Positions 1-5,662 of a stretch of DNA of 5,662 nucleotides are shown here, in pieces. This DNA comes from Planctomycetota bacterium (GTDB lineage: Bacteria > Planctomycetota > Phycisphaerae > Sedimentisphaerales > SG8-4). The notes under the pieces were generated by a model. It was given only the letters and a program-made list of their open reading frames with translations, was not told where the DNA came from and searched no databases. A program made the position numbers and the translations under genes. The stretch is taken from the NCBI GenBank assembly GCA_030607345.1, contig JAUWKC010000126.1:1-5662 (forward strand). The letters run 5' to 3'. How positions within the stretch are numbered: the first letter of the stretch is position 1; every line of letters begins with the position of its first letter.

Positions 1-801
1 AAAATCGAACTGGGCCAATTGGAGGTGAAAAAACAGGATTTGGTCGAAAGGGTGCAGGAAGAACTGCAGATTGACCTGGTCGAGGCCTACACGGCTTATC
101 GCCGCAGCGACGTTGACTGGGAGCAGATACAGCAAGAGATTGCCGAGCTTCGCGGCAAAATCGAGCGTTTGGGCAATGTTAACGTTGACGCAATTGCAGA
201 GCAGCAAGGGCTTGAGAAGCGTCATGAGTTTCTCAGCAGCCAGGTCGAAGACCTCAATGAAAGCAAAGCTCAGCTTGAGCAATTGATAAACCATCTCAAC
301 AAAAAGAGCAGGGACAAATTCAGAGACACCTTTGAAGAAATCCGAGTCAACTTTCAGCAGATTTTCCGCAAGCTCTTCGGCGGTGGAAAGGCCGACATAC
401 TGCTCGAAGAGGCCCAGGACGTTCTGGAAGCCCCGATTGAGATAATAGCAAAACCGCCGGGCAAGGAAACCAGGAGCATATCTCTTCTCAGCGGCGGTGA
501 AAAGGCGATGACGGCAATCGCGCTTCTGTTTGCGATTTTCAAGGCCAAGCCTTCACCGTTCTGCTTCCTCGATGAGATAGACGCCGCTCTGGACGAGGCA
601 AACAACGAGCGATTCAACCTGCTGGTCGGGGAATTTCAAAAGGACTCTCAGTTTATCATAATCACTCACTCCAAGCGTACGATGAGCATATCCAACGAGC
701 TGTTCGGCATAACGATGCAGACGCGAGGAGTAAGCAAGAAGATAAGCGTCAGCTTCGGGCAATTGGACGAGATTGAAGAAGAAACCGCCGCAGTAGCCTA
801 A
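1..801 (+). CDS. smc: Chromosome segregation ATPase SMC, C-terminal part (5' end outside window)
   Basis: This is the C-terminal 266 residues of an SMC protein; the N-terminal Walker A half and hinge lie upstream of the window. SMC dimers act with kleisin partners on the nucleoid to extrude DNA loops and help segregate chromosomes. Residues 1 to about 110 are a charged, leucine-spaced coiled coil, including the typical 'LGNVNVDAI' stretch. The ATPase head follows: ABC signature LSGGEK (nt 487-504), Walker B 'CFLDEID' with Asp191 and catalytic Glu192 (nt 571-576), D-loop ALDEAN (nt 589-606 region), and the switch histidine in 'THSKRTM' (His223, nt 667-669). The end 'GVSKKISVSF' is also family-typical. 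The frame is open from base 1, so the TTG at 19 is not a true start. The stop is TAA at 799-801. The family call is very secure; assignment to smc rather than a close SMC-like paralogue is very likely. Confidence 0.96.
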   Translation, partial: KIELGQLEVKKQDLVERVQEELQIDLVEAYTAYRRSDVDWEQIQQEIAELRGKIERLGNVNVDAIAEQQGLEKRHEFLSSQVEDLNESKAQLEQLINHLNKKSRDKFRDTFEEIRVNFQQIFRKLFGGGKADILLEEAQDVLEAPIEIIAKPPGKETRSISLLSGGEKAMTAIALLFAIFKAKPSPFCFLDEIDAALDEANNERFNLLVGEFQKDSQFIIITHSKRTMSISNELFGITMQTRGVSKKISVSFGQLDEIEEETAAVA

Positions 802-811
802 ATGGTGGGCA

Positions 812-1177
812 ATGGAATCTTCACAGACAACCCCGGTATCGGTTCAGGACGGCACAAAAAAGTGTCCCTTCTGCGCCGAGCAGATTCAGGCAGAAGCCAT
901 AAAGTGCCGTTATTGCGGCGAGTTCCTTGATAACAGGCGCGACAAACACGTAGAATGGTATTTCAAAACAGGCAATATTGTAATCTCTTTTCTCTTTGTA
1001 GGACCGTTCGCGCTGTTGCTTGTTTGGTTTCATCCGCGTTATAACAAAGCTACAAAGATAATAATTACAGTTATTGTTAGTGGAATTACAGCTTTACTCG
1101 TTATCCTTCTGGTAAAGTTGGTCCCTGATATAATCGACTACTACCGTCAACTACAGCAAATATCCAACCAGTTATAA
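812..1177 (+). CDS. Zinc-ribbon protein with two membrane helices
   Basis: A 121-residue protein. Residues 18-35 form a zinc ribbon of the pattern CPFC-x10-CRYC (Cys18, Cys21, Cys32, Cys35), of the type 'CPFCAEQIQ..AIKCRYCGE' common in small bacterial membrane proteins. Two hydrophobic segments follow, about residues 54-73 and 82-105, separated by a short basic loop (HPRYNKATK), so the protein probably sits in the inner membrane with the ribbon outside the bilayer. There is no signal peptide. The start is ATG 812, 10 bases after the smc stop; the only ribosome-site-like sequence, GGTGG at 804-808, is weak and very close, so translation may be coupled to smc. The second half is more AT-rich than its neighbours, as expected for Ile/Val/Leu-rich membrane helices. 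The molecular function is unknown; a role linked to SMC is not shown by the sequence. Confidence 0.88.
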   Translation: MESSQTTPVSVQDGTKKCPFCAEQIQAEAIKCRYCGEFLDNRRDKHVEWYFKTGNIVISFLFVGPFALLLVWFHPRYNKATKIIITVIVSGITALLVILLVKLVPDIIDYYRQLQQISNQL

Positions 1178-1203
1178 AAATGCTCGTAGAACCGATACAG
1201 CGT

Positions 1204-1227
1204 GTGCACAAACGAAGAGTGCATTTT
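1204..1227 (+). terminator. Weak hairpin plus T-run after the zinc-ribbon gene
   Basis: Bases 1205-1209 (TGCAC) pair with 1219-1223 (GTGCA), with a further G-T pair outside and a 9-base loop, followed by TTT. It lies 26 bases after the stop at 1177. The stem is only 5-6 pairs, so it is at best a weak terminator and may be chance. Confidence 0.2.
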
Positions 1228-1264
1228 AATCGCTGGTCCAGCTTCCTTCTACTGATTTTTGCTG

Positions 1265-1293
1265 TTGCTAAATCGGCTCTTTGCCTGTAGAGT
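1265..1293 (+). promoter_or_regulatory. Candidate sigma70-type promoter for the M16 pair
   Basis: TTGCTA (1265-1270) and TAGAGT (1288-1293) are separated by 17 bases; each hexamer matches the housekeeping consensus at four of six positions. Transcription would begin near 1300, leaving a leader of about 30 bases before the ATG at 1333. It lies in the only sizeable gap (155 bases) between the smc/zinc-ribbon genes and the M16 genes. This is a pattern match only. Confidence 0.3.
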
Positions 1294-1320
1294 CTGTTGT
1301 GCCGTTTTATGTACACGATT

Positions 1321-1326
1321 AGGAAG
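1321..1326 (+). promoter_or_regulatory. Ribosome binding site deciding the start of the first M16 gene
   Basis: AGGAAG ends six bases before ATG 1333. The frame is open further upstream to a TTG at 1297 and an ATG at 1309, but neither has a comparable site. M16 similarity also begins only at 'YIFDNGMVLL' just after Met 1333. Confidence 0.65.
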
Positions 1327-1332
1327 TCCAAG

Positions 1333-2565
1333 ATGTCTGAATCTACTGATAAATATATATTTGACAATGGCATGGTTCTTCTCGGCGAACCGATGGAAGC
1401 GGTCGAATCGGTGGCATTCGGTTTTATGCTGCCTGCAGGCGCTGCCAGGCTCCCTCAAGGCTGCTGCGGGGCGGCAAATGTCACAGCCGACTGGATTTTC
1501 AGAGGGGCCGGCCCCAATACCAGCAGGCAGCTAAGCGATGCACTCGACGGCCTGGGGCTGCATCGTTTCAGCTCCGTCGGAAGCAGCCACATCAGGCTCG
1601 GTGCAGCTTTGGAAGCAGGCAACCTGGCAGAAGCGCTGAGAATGTACGGCGACATTATATTGGCCGCCCGTCTCGAGGACGAAGAGTTCGAGCCGGCCCG
1701 GCAGCTTGCGATGGACGAGGTTTTGGCGCTGGACGACGAACCGCATCAAAAGGTAATGTTAAAGCTCAGAGAGCAGTTCTACCCCAGCCCCCTTGGGCGC
1801 AGCACCGTTGGGGACATCGACGAGTTAAAGGCCTTGACAGCCGAGAGTACGAGAAAAATCATCCGCGACAGTTTCAACCTCTCTGAGACTATTTTTGCCG
1901 TAGCGGGCAAATACGATTTCGACGCTATTGTGGCCCAGATGGAGACTATATTTGACCAGAACCCGCGCGAGCCGGTCAAGTCAGCCGACTTGAAAGACAC
2001 AGCCGGCACGTACACGCATATAAACAACGACGGAGCGCAGGTGCATATCGGGCTGATGACCGAGCCCGTCAAGCCAACAGACAAAGACTATTACAACGCA
2101 CAGACAGCGGTGTCGGTTCTCTCCGGCGGTATGAGCGCCAGATTATTTACGGAAGTTCGGGAAAAACGAGGCCTTTGCTACGCCGTGGCGGCACGGTATG
2201 TCAGTCTGAAAGAAGCCGCAGGAATAACCTGCTACGCGGGCACCACACCGGACAAAGCCCAGGAAACACTCGATGTAATAGTGGGTGAGTTTAACCGACT
2301 GGGCGACGGAATCAGCGACGAGGAAATTGCCCGTGCGAAAGTGGGACTGAAAAGCTCGCTGATTTTGCACAGCGAATCGTCGAGCAGCCGGGCGGCCGCA
2401 ATTGCAGGCGATTATTACATACTGGGCAGGGTCCGCAGCCTCGATGAAATAAAAAACAAAATCGAGCAGACAAGCGTCAATTCGGTTATGCGGTTTTTGG
2501 AAAACCACAAGTTTGAAAACTTCACGGTGGTGACAATAGGTCCGAAGGAGCTGACCACAGGGTAA
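1333..2565 (+). CDS. M16B peptidase-like subunit without zinc site, Arg/Tyr pair retained
   Basis: A 410-residue, two-domain M16 (pitrilysin/insulinase) protein, the usual length for subfamily M16B; no signal peptide, so probably cytoplasmic. The N-terminal domain has the fold-typical start 'DNGMVLL', but where active members have HxxEH this protein reads N49-V-T-A-D53 (nt 1477-1491), so zinc ligands and the catalytic Glu are gone. A Glu comparable to the third ligand survives (Glu129). The C-terminal domain (about 200-410) is well preserved, including 'GGMSARLF' and Arg276-x6-Tyr283 in 'REKRGLCY' (nt 2158-2181), which matches the Arg/Tyr pair that holds substrate in M16 enzymes. The next gene, 7 bases downstream, has the complementary pattern, so the two probably form one heterodimeric peptidase like the Thermus TTHA1264/TTHA1265 and mitochondrial MPP alpha/beta pairs. 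Start ATG 1333 is chosen for AGGAAG at 1321. The substrate is unknown. Confidence 0.92.
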   Translation: MSESTDKYIFDNGMVLLGEPMEAVESVAFGFMLPAGAARLPQGCCGAANVTADWIFRGAGPNTSRQLSDALDGLGLHRFSSVGSSHIRLGAALEAGNLAEALRMYGDIILAARLEDEEFEPARQLAMDEVLALDDEPHQKVMLKLREQFYPSPLGRSTVGDIDELKALTAESTRKIIRDSFNLSETIFAVAGKYDFDAIVAQMETIFDQNPREPVKSADLKDTAGTYTHINNDGAQVHIGLMTEPVKPTDKDYYNAQTAVSVLSGGMSARLFTEVREKRGLCYAVAARYVSLKEAAGITCYAGTTPDKAQETLDVIVGEFNRLGDGISDEEIARAKVGLKSSLILHSESSSSRAAAIAGDYYILGRVRSLDEIKNKIEQTSVNSVMRFLENHKFENFTVVTIGPKELTTG

Positions 2566-2572
2566 AACGATT

Positions 2573-3799
2573 ATGGAATTCAAGAACAAGATACTGTCGA
2601 ACGGTTTATCTGTAATCGGTGAGGTCAACAAGTCGGCAAAGTCCGCAGCGGTCGGCTTTTTTGTCAGGACCGGCGCGCGCGACGAAACCGAAAAGATAAA
2701 CGGCGTGTCGCACTTTCTGGAACATATGCTCTTCAAAGGGACCGAAAGGCTCAGTGCTTTGCAAGTAAATGAGTCGTTCGACAGAACAGGAGCTCAGTTC
2801 AACGCCGGTACGAGCGAGGAAAACACCGTCTTCTATGCGGCTGTTCTGCCCGAATATCTGCTGGAGGTGACAGGGCTGTGGGCGGAGTTGATGAGGCCGG
2901 CGCTGCGCGATGAGGACTTTGACATCGAAAAGAACGTAATCAAAGAAGAAATCGCAATGTACAAGGACCTGCCGCACTTCGACGTGGTCGACAAATGCCG
3001 AAGTCTGCACTTCGAAGGTCATCCCTGCGGCCACAGTGTTCTGGGCACCGAGCAAGGCATCGACAAACTGACGGCCGAGCAGATGCGGGAATATTTCACG
3101 CGACGGTATGCTCCCAATAATATGGTGGTCGTCTTTGCGGGCGACTTCGACTGGGCCCAGGTTTGTTCAACCGTAGAGGACGGCTGCGGGAGCTGGCAGC
3201 AACAGGCGGCAGGTCGAAAGCTGGAGCATTTCGAGGGGACAAAGAAGAAAAAAAGAATCGAAAAGCAAAATCTCGTTCGAGAGCATATATGCCTTATTAG
3301 TCCGGGCGTTTCCGCTCAGGACCGCCGAAGGTTCGCGGCTTGCCTGCTGGCGTCCATCATCGGCGACGATGTCGGGTCGCGATTCTTCTGGGCGCTGGTG
3401 GACAAGGCCCTGGCCGAGTCGGCAAACATGCAGTTTGCCCCGATGGACGGCACGGGTGTATTCTGCAGTTATGTTAGCTGCGGCACGGACAATGTCAGTA
3501 AAGTTCTCGATATAATTCGGTCGGTCTTCGACGAAATCGCACAGGACGGCATAAGCCGGGACGAATTGAGAAAGGCCAGGAACAAGCTCCTTAGCGAGAC
3601 GGTTATCAAGAACGAGCTGCCTATGGGTCGGCTTGCCGAGCTGGGCAGGGACTGGCTATATCTGGGGCAATACCAACCCATTGAACAGGACATCAAAAAC
3701 ATTAAGGCGGTCACGGTTCAGGACATTCGCTCGCTGATAAAGGAGATGACGCCCGGCGACTTCACTCAATTTTCCATTGGCCCTGCCGGAGCCGGCTGA
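2573..3799 (+). CDS. M16B zinc metallopeptidase, catalytic subunit
   Basis: A 408-residue M16 peptidase. The zinc and catalytic motif is His47-F-L-Glu50-His51 (nt 2711-2725) in 'GVSHFLEHMLFKGT'. The third ligand is most likely Glu126 in 'VIKEEIAMYKD', 74 residues after His51 as the family requires. 'GHSVLGTEQGI' and 'YAPNNMVVVFAGDFD' further mark the N-terminal domain. The C-terminal domain (about 220-408) is divergent: where active single-chain members have R-x6-Y, this protein has Val276 and Ser283 (nt 3398-3400 and 3419-3421), so the substrate-holding pair is lost. The gene starts 7 bases after the stop of the preceding M16 gene, with AGGG at 2559-2562 as a modest ribosome site overlapping that gene's end. 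This indicates co-translation of a heterodimer in which this chain supplies catalysis. There is no signal peptide. Family relatives process peptides or misfolded protein fragments; the real substrate here is not readable from sequence. Confidence 0.95.
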   Translation: MEFKNKILSNGLSVIGEVNKSAKSAAVGFFVRTGARDETEKINGVSHFLEHMLFKGTERLSALQVNESFDRTGAQFNAGTSEENTVFYAAVLPEYLLEVTGLWAELMRPALRDEDFDIEKNVIKEEIAMYKDLPHFDVVDKCRSLHFEGHPCGHSVLGTEQGIDKLTAEQMREYFTRRYAPNNMVVVFAGDFDWAQVCSTVEDGCGSWQQQAAGRKLEHFEGTKKKKRIEKQNLVREHICLISPGVSAQDRRRFAACLLASIIGDDVGSRFFWALVDKALAESANMQFAPMDGTGVFCSYVSCGTDNVSKVLDIIRSVFDEIAQDGISRDELRKARNKLLSETVIKNELPMGRLAELGRDWLYLGQYQPIEQDIKNIKAVTVQDIRSLIKEMTPGDFTQFSIGPAGAG

Positions 3800-3825
3800 C
3801 GTTCTGCGGGCAAGCCGATTTTGCC

Positions 3826-3854
3826 TTGATTAAATCCTGTGGGGTTGTTAGACT
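3826..3854 (+). promoter_or_regulatory. Candidate sigma70-type promoter before the disordered-protein gene
   Basis: TTGATT (3826-3831) and TAGACT (3849-3854) are 17 bases apart, four of six matches each. The predicted transcription start is about 20 bases before GTG 3883. The layout and the TAGANT -10 element resemble the candidate upstream of the M16 pair. The gene could equally be read through from the M16 genes. Confidence 0.33.
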
Positions 3855-3868
3855 AATTGAAGATAGAC

Positions 3869-3874
3869 AGGAGG
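3869..3874 (+). promoter_or_regulatory. Strong ribosome binding site fixing a GTG start at 3883
   Basis: A perfect AGGAGG ends eight bases before GTG 3883. The in-frame GTG at 3877 is only two bases from it, and the TTG at 3826 lies upstream of the site, so both are poor starts. Confidence 0.75.
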
Positions 3875-3882
3875 CTGTGGCG

Positions 3883-4398
3883 GTGAGTAAGGCCAAAGAC
3901 AACGGACAGACTGAAGATGATATCCTGAGGTGCAAAGAGGATATCCTTCGCCTGCGCCGGACCAACTCGGCAGGTGAAGAAACAACAAGCGAAAACGCCG
4001 CGCCAAAACAGCCGACCGAAGAAAGCACCGTTCCATCCAGCCGGACGGACAAGCACGAGCCGCCCACAAAGGACAAAGCACAAGCCCGGACCGAACAGAC
4101 AAGTGACGAAGAGCAAGTCGCCAAACCTGTCAATGCCCCGCAAAAACCGTCGGAGATACCAAGGTTCGACCTGGCCCAACAGATTCTGGCCGAGCAGCGA
4201 AGAATTACCGCCGTCAGGAGAAAAGCCCCCGGCAAAGCAAATCAGACCGAACAACCCAGCCCGCCTCGAACAGTAACCGCCCAAAATACCAGCGAACCGT
4301 CGGTCGCCCAACCAGAGCCGCCGCAAATCATAAAACAAATCGTGGCAACAGACATTGACCGGATGCTGCGCAGCCAGCGACAGGCCAAAGATAAATAG
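3883..4398 (+). CDS. Hypothetical disordered protein with three short helical segments
   Basis: A 171-residue protein rich in Pro, Glu, Gln, Thr, Lys and Arg; I do not recognise the family. Three segments look ordered. Residues 10-26 form an amphipathic helix with a heptad-spaced repeat (DILR at 13-16 and 20-23; the 8-base word GATATCCT recurs 21 bases apart at 3919 and 3940). Residues 91-116 begin 'IPRFDLAQQILAEQRR' and end in a basic 'RRKAPGK' patch. Residues 146-171 form a final helix ('IIKQIVATDIDRML') ending in charged residues. The linkers between them are low-complexity and probably unfolded. There are no membrane segments and no signal peptide. The start is GTG 3883 because of AGGAGG at 3869-3874. 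It follows the M16 pair by 83 bases, so it might be co-transcribed with it. The arrangement suggests a tethering or scaffold protein with short binding motifs, but that is inference. Coding status is supported by the ribosome site and the ordered helices. Confidence 0.75.
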   Translation: MSKAKDNGQTEDDILRCKEDILRLRRTNSAGEETTSENAAPKQPTEESTVPSSRTDKHEPPTKDKAQARTEQTSDEEQVAKPVNAPQKPSEIPRFDLAQQILAEQRRITAVRRKAPGKANQTEQPSPPRTVTAQNTSEPSVAQPEPPQIIKQIVATDIDRMLRSQRQAKDK

Positions 4399-4492
4399 CA
4401 GAAAAACAAAATCCCCTCAACACCTCACCGAAAGCCCGGTTTACAGCAGCCCCCTATGCAGAAATCGGCAAAAGGAAACCAATGGAAGGAAC

Positions 4493-4530
4493 GGTTTGCG
4501 GGGGTGCACCGCTTGTAAGCCTCTCCTTTT
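4493..4530 (+). terminator. Possible intrinsic terminator for the + strand genes
   Basis: Bases 4493-4502 (GGTTTGCGGG) can pair with 4512-4521 (CTTGTAAGCC) over ten pairs, four of them G-U, around a 9-base loop, followed by the tract TCTCCTTTT (4522-4530). Because the wobbles become A-C mismatches on the other strand, the hairpin would work only in rightward transcripts. It lies 94 bases after the stop at 4398, in the 131-base convergent gap, and touches the stop codon of the opposing gene. The tail is not a pure T-run, so the call is tentative. Confidence 0.35.
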
Positions 4531-5213
4531 CACCACAGTTTCCACCATGGCTTCTTCTGGTTTGGTGGTCGCGCTCTGGGGTCTGAAGGAAGAAGTGCAA
4601 AACCACTCGTCCAGAACCGGAATGTGTCGCCAACGATGGACTCATCATGCCCCATTGGATACTCAAGTCCGATTCTCTTCATGAAATCACACATCTGCCA
4701 GCAATCACAGATGGCAAAGTCATCATCAGGATATGCTCTCAGTTCCTCCTCTTGCTCCGGGTCCCATTCAACAAAGTACCTGGCAATCGCGGCGGCTGAG
4801 ACACCGGGTACGAGTTCTGCAATCAGCGCAGCATCACCTTGCCATCTGAGCTTCTCGTCTGTGAACAGTTCTTCCCAGTACTCCGGAAGGGGGTTGAATT
4901 GTCCAACCTCTTTCCAGTTCTGGAAGAGGATGAACATCCACAGGTCCCCGTCATGGATGTGGAATGAGAACACCGGCCTGTTGAGCTGCGCGGAGATATA
5001 CTGCGAGGCGTCATCCCATTCGAAAAACCCGTCCGGGTAGAGCACTGTCGTGTTCTTGCCACCTCTTGTGATAACACCAATGTTTGGATCATCCGTTGTG
5101 CCTTCGGCAAGCTCGAAACCACCAGATTAACTCCTGGCGAAATCAGATAGTGCCGCGTGAACCTCTTTCTCAGAAGCGTCAATGACACCAGAAAGGCTTA
5201 GAAACAATCCCAT
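4530..5213 (-). pseudogene. Uncharacterised-family protein gene interrupted by in-frame TAA at codon 29
   Basis: Read on the - strand from ATG 5213, the frame gives 'MGLFLSLSGVIDASEKEV' and continues to 'FARS', then TAA (5129-5127), then resumes without a shift as 'SGGFELAEGTTDDPNIG' and runs open to TGA at 4532-4530. The total is 228 codons. AGAGGG at 5228-5223, nine bases before the ATG, supports that start. The longest uninterrupted piece (GTG 5045 to the stop, 171 residues) begins in mid-domain, so that GTG is not a natural start. The sequence resembles, from memory and unchecked, a cytosolic family of about 220-230 residues with 'NTT.LYP.G..EWD', 'PVFSFHIHDGDLWM' (here residues 80-93), 'QFNP.P.YW' (105-113) and 'ICDCWQMCDFMK'. 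No function is known to me. The C-terminus is a basic, tryptophan-rich tail (KKPWWKLW). It probably shares an operon with the gene 50 bases upstream. It may be a nonsense pseudogene or a sequence error; the family is clear, the disruption's cause is not. Confidence 0.8.
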
Positions 5214-5222
5214 ATCGTAATT

Positions 5223-5229
5223 CCCTCTT
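5223..5229 (-). promoter_or_regulatory. Ribosome binding site for the interrupted - strand gene
   Basis: On the - strand AAGAGGG ends nine bases before ATG 5213. It shows that the 28 codons before the TAA are the true 5' end of the gene rather than chance open sequence. Confidence 0.65.
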
Positions 5230-5263
5230 CAGGCCAACGACGAAGCTCAGCGCCGCGCGGCTT

Positions 5264-5662
5264 TCACTTGTCGCGTTCAGGTCGTTGTTCGACCACGATT
5301 TTCCCTCCAATGGGAACACGGCTCTCAGCAAACTCCAACCGATATACGGTCTTGTTTTTCCCTTCTTCTTTCTTCTGAAAGAGAACAGAAAGTGAAATCA
5401 CTCCTGTTCCCGGTTCTGCATTCTTGGCAGAGCCCTCGGCCGGTTGCCAGGGCAAAAACCGGCACACGTAGACGCCGTTGTCGGTAACCGAAACGGGAAT
5501 GCCTTCAATCTTAGTGTCTGACCGGAAGGTGCCTTCGTTTGCGACGAACTTGATGGCAAACGCGACAGAATCAGTTTGTGTTCGGGTTTTCTGCCCTCCG
5601 GCGAAGAAGATGTGGGCACGAGCCTTGCCGTCAAGCCGAAAAGTGTTCTCAAAATATTCGAC
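5264..5662 (-). CDS. Hypothetical protein, C-terminal 132 residues (5' end outside window)
   Basis: The - strand frame is open from the right edge (first codon GTC, 5662-5660) to TGA at 5266-5264. Visible residues read from 'VEYFENTFRLDGKARAHIFF' to 'IVVEQRPERDK'. Alternating hydrophobic and polar residues ('VAFAIKFVANEGTFRS', 'GVISLSVLFQKKEE') suggest a mainly beta-strand domain, with a Pro/Gly/Ala-rich loop ('QPAEGSAKNAEPGTG') in the middle. There are no membrane helices in this part and no recognised motif; the family is unknown to me. The ATG at 5467 that starts the shorter internal reading frame is not the gene's start, because coherent protein-like sequence continues upstream to the window edge. 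The interrupted gene lies 50 bases downstream on the same strand, so the two may form an operon. A signal peptide or lipoprotein signal, if any, would be outside the window. Confidence 0.72.
   Translation of the reverse strand, partial: VEYFENTFRLDGKARAHIFFAGGQKTRTQTDSVAFAIKFVANEGTFRSDTKIEGIPVSVTDNGVYVCRFLPWQPAEGSAKNAEPGTGVISLSVLFQKKEEGKNKTVYRLEFAESRVPIGGKIVVEQRPERDK

Noticed and set aside
1297..1332. TTG 1297 as start of the first M16 gene (12 extra residues)
   Set aside because: There is no ribosome site before it, it would fall at about the predicted transcription start, and the family similarity begins after ATG 1333.
3788..3826. Short inverted repeats (GCCGG/CCGGC and GGCAA/TTGCC) after the second M16 gene
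   Set aside because: Stems are five pairs, one with a two-base loop, and no T-run follows; not a credible terminator.
3762..4338. Long - strand open frames opposite the disordered-protein gene
   Set aside because: They are Cys/Ser/Leu-rich antisense readings; the + strand has AGGAGG and a fitting start, and low-complexity Pro/Gln/Glu coding readily leaves the other strand open.
4355..4684. Open + strand frame of 109 codons spanning the convergent gap
   Set aside because: It overlaps the end of the disordered-protein gene and the start of the opposing gene, has no good ribosome site, and its translation has no domain-like features.
4624..5040. Open + strand frame of 138 codons opposite the - strand gene
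   Set aside because: Its translation is Ser-rich and low in protein-like character, while the opposite strand gives a coherent domain with aromatic motifs; it is a shadow.
5127..5129. Selenocysteine, pyrrolysine or reassigned stop explaining the interrupted gene
   Set aside because: The codon is TAA, whereas Sec uses TGA and Pyl uses TAG; TAA is used as a normal stop by smc and other genes in this window.
5252..5261. Perfect palindrome GCCGCGCGGC between the two - strand genes
   Set aside because: It can form only a three-pair stem with a four-base loop, has no T-tract and no second copy; it is more likely chance in GC-rich sequence than an operator or terminator.

Overview
The window is bacterial chromosomal DNA of roughly balanced base composition with tightly packed genes, the standard code and no sign of mobile elements. 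A planctomycete (Phycisphaerae-like) or another PVC/deep-branching bacterium would fit the smc-type protein, the zinc-ribbon membrane protein and the basic, tryptophan-rich tail on one reverse-strand protein. This lineage guess rests on remembered family resemblance and is low confidence.

Left part, + strand (1-4398). The window opens inside smc (1-801, C-terminal coiled coil and ATPase half). Ten bases later comes a small protein with a four-cysteine zinc ribbon and two membrane helices (812-1177). After a 155-base gap with a weak promoter candidate come two M16-family genes 7 bases apart (1333-2565 and 2573-3799). The second carries the HxxEH zinc site but has lost the Arg/Tyr substrate pair. 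The first has lost HxxEH but keeps the Arg/Tyr pair. They therefore look like the two halves of one heterodimeric peptidase. Next is a 171-residue, mostly disordered protein (3883-4398) with three short helical segments, preceded by an AGGAGG ribosome site and a promoter candidate.

Convergent junction (4399-4529). There is no gene here. A wobble-rich hairpin followed by a pyrimidine/T tract (4493-4530) may terminate the + strand transcripts.

Right part, - strand (4530-5662). Two genes are read leftwards. The upstream one (5662-5264) enters from outside the window and only its last 132 residues are visible. Fifty bases downstream is a 228-codon reading frame (5213-4530) of an uncharacterised family. 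It has a good ribosome site and start but is interrupted by a single in-frame TAA at codon 29. Coding sequence resumes in the same frame right after the stop, so this is a fresh nonsense mutation, a read-through case or a sequence error.

The most useful observations are the hidden in-frame stop, the complementary loss of active-site residues in the M16 pair, and the disordered three-motif protein next to that pair. I see no CRISPR array, tRNA, rRNA or insertion sequence.
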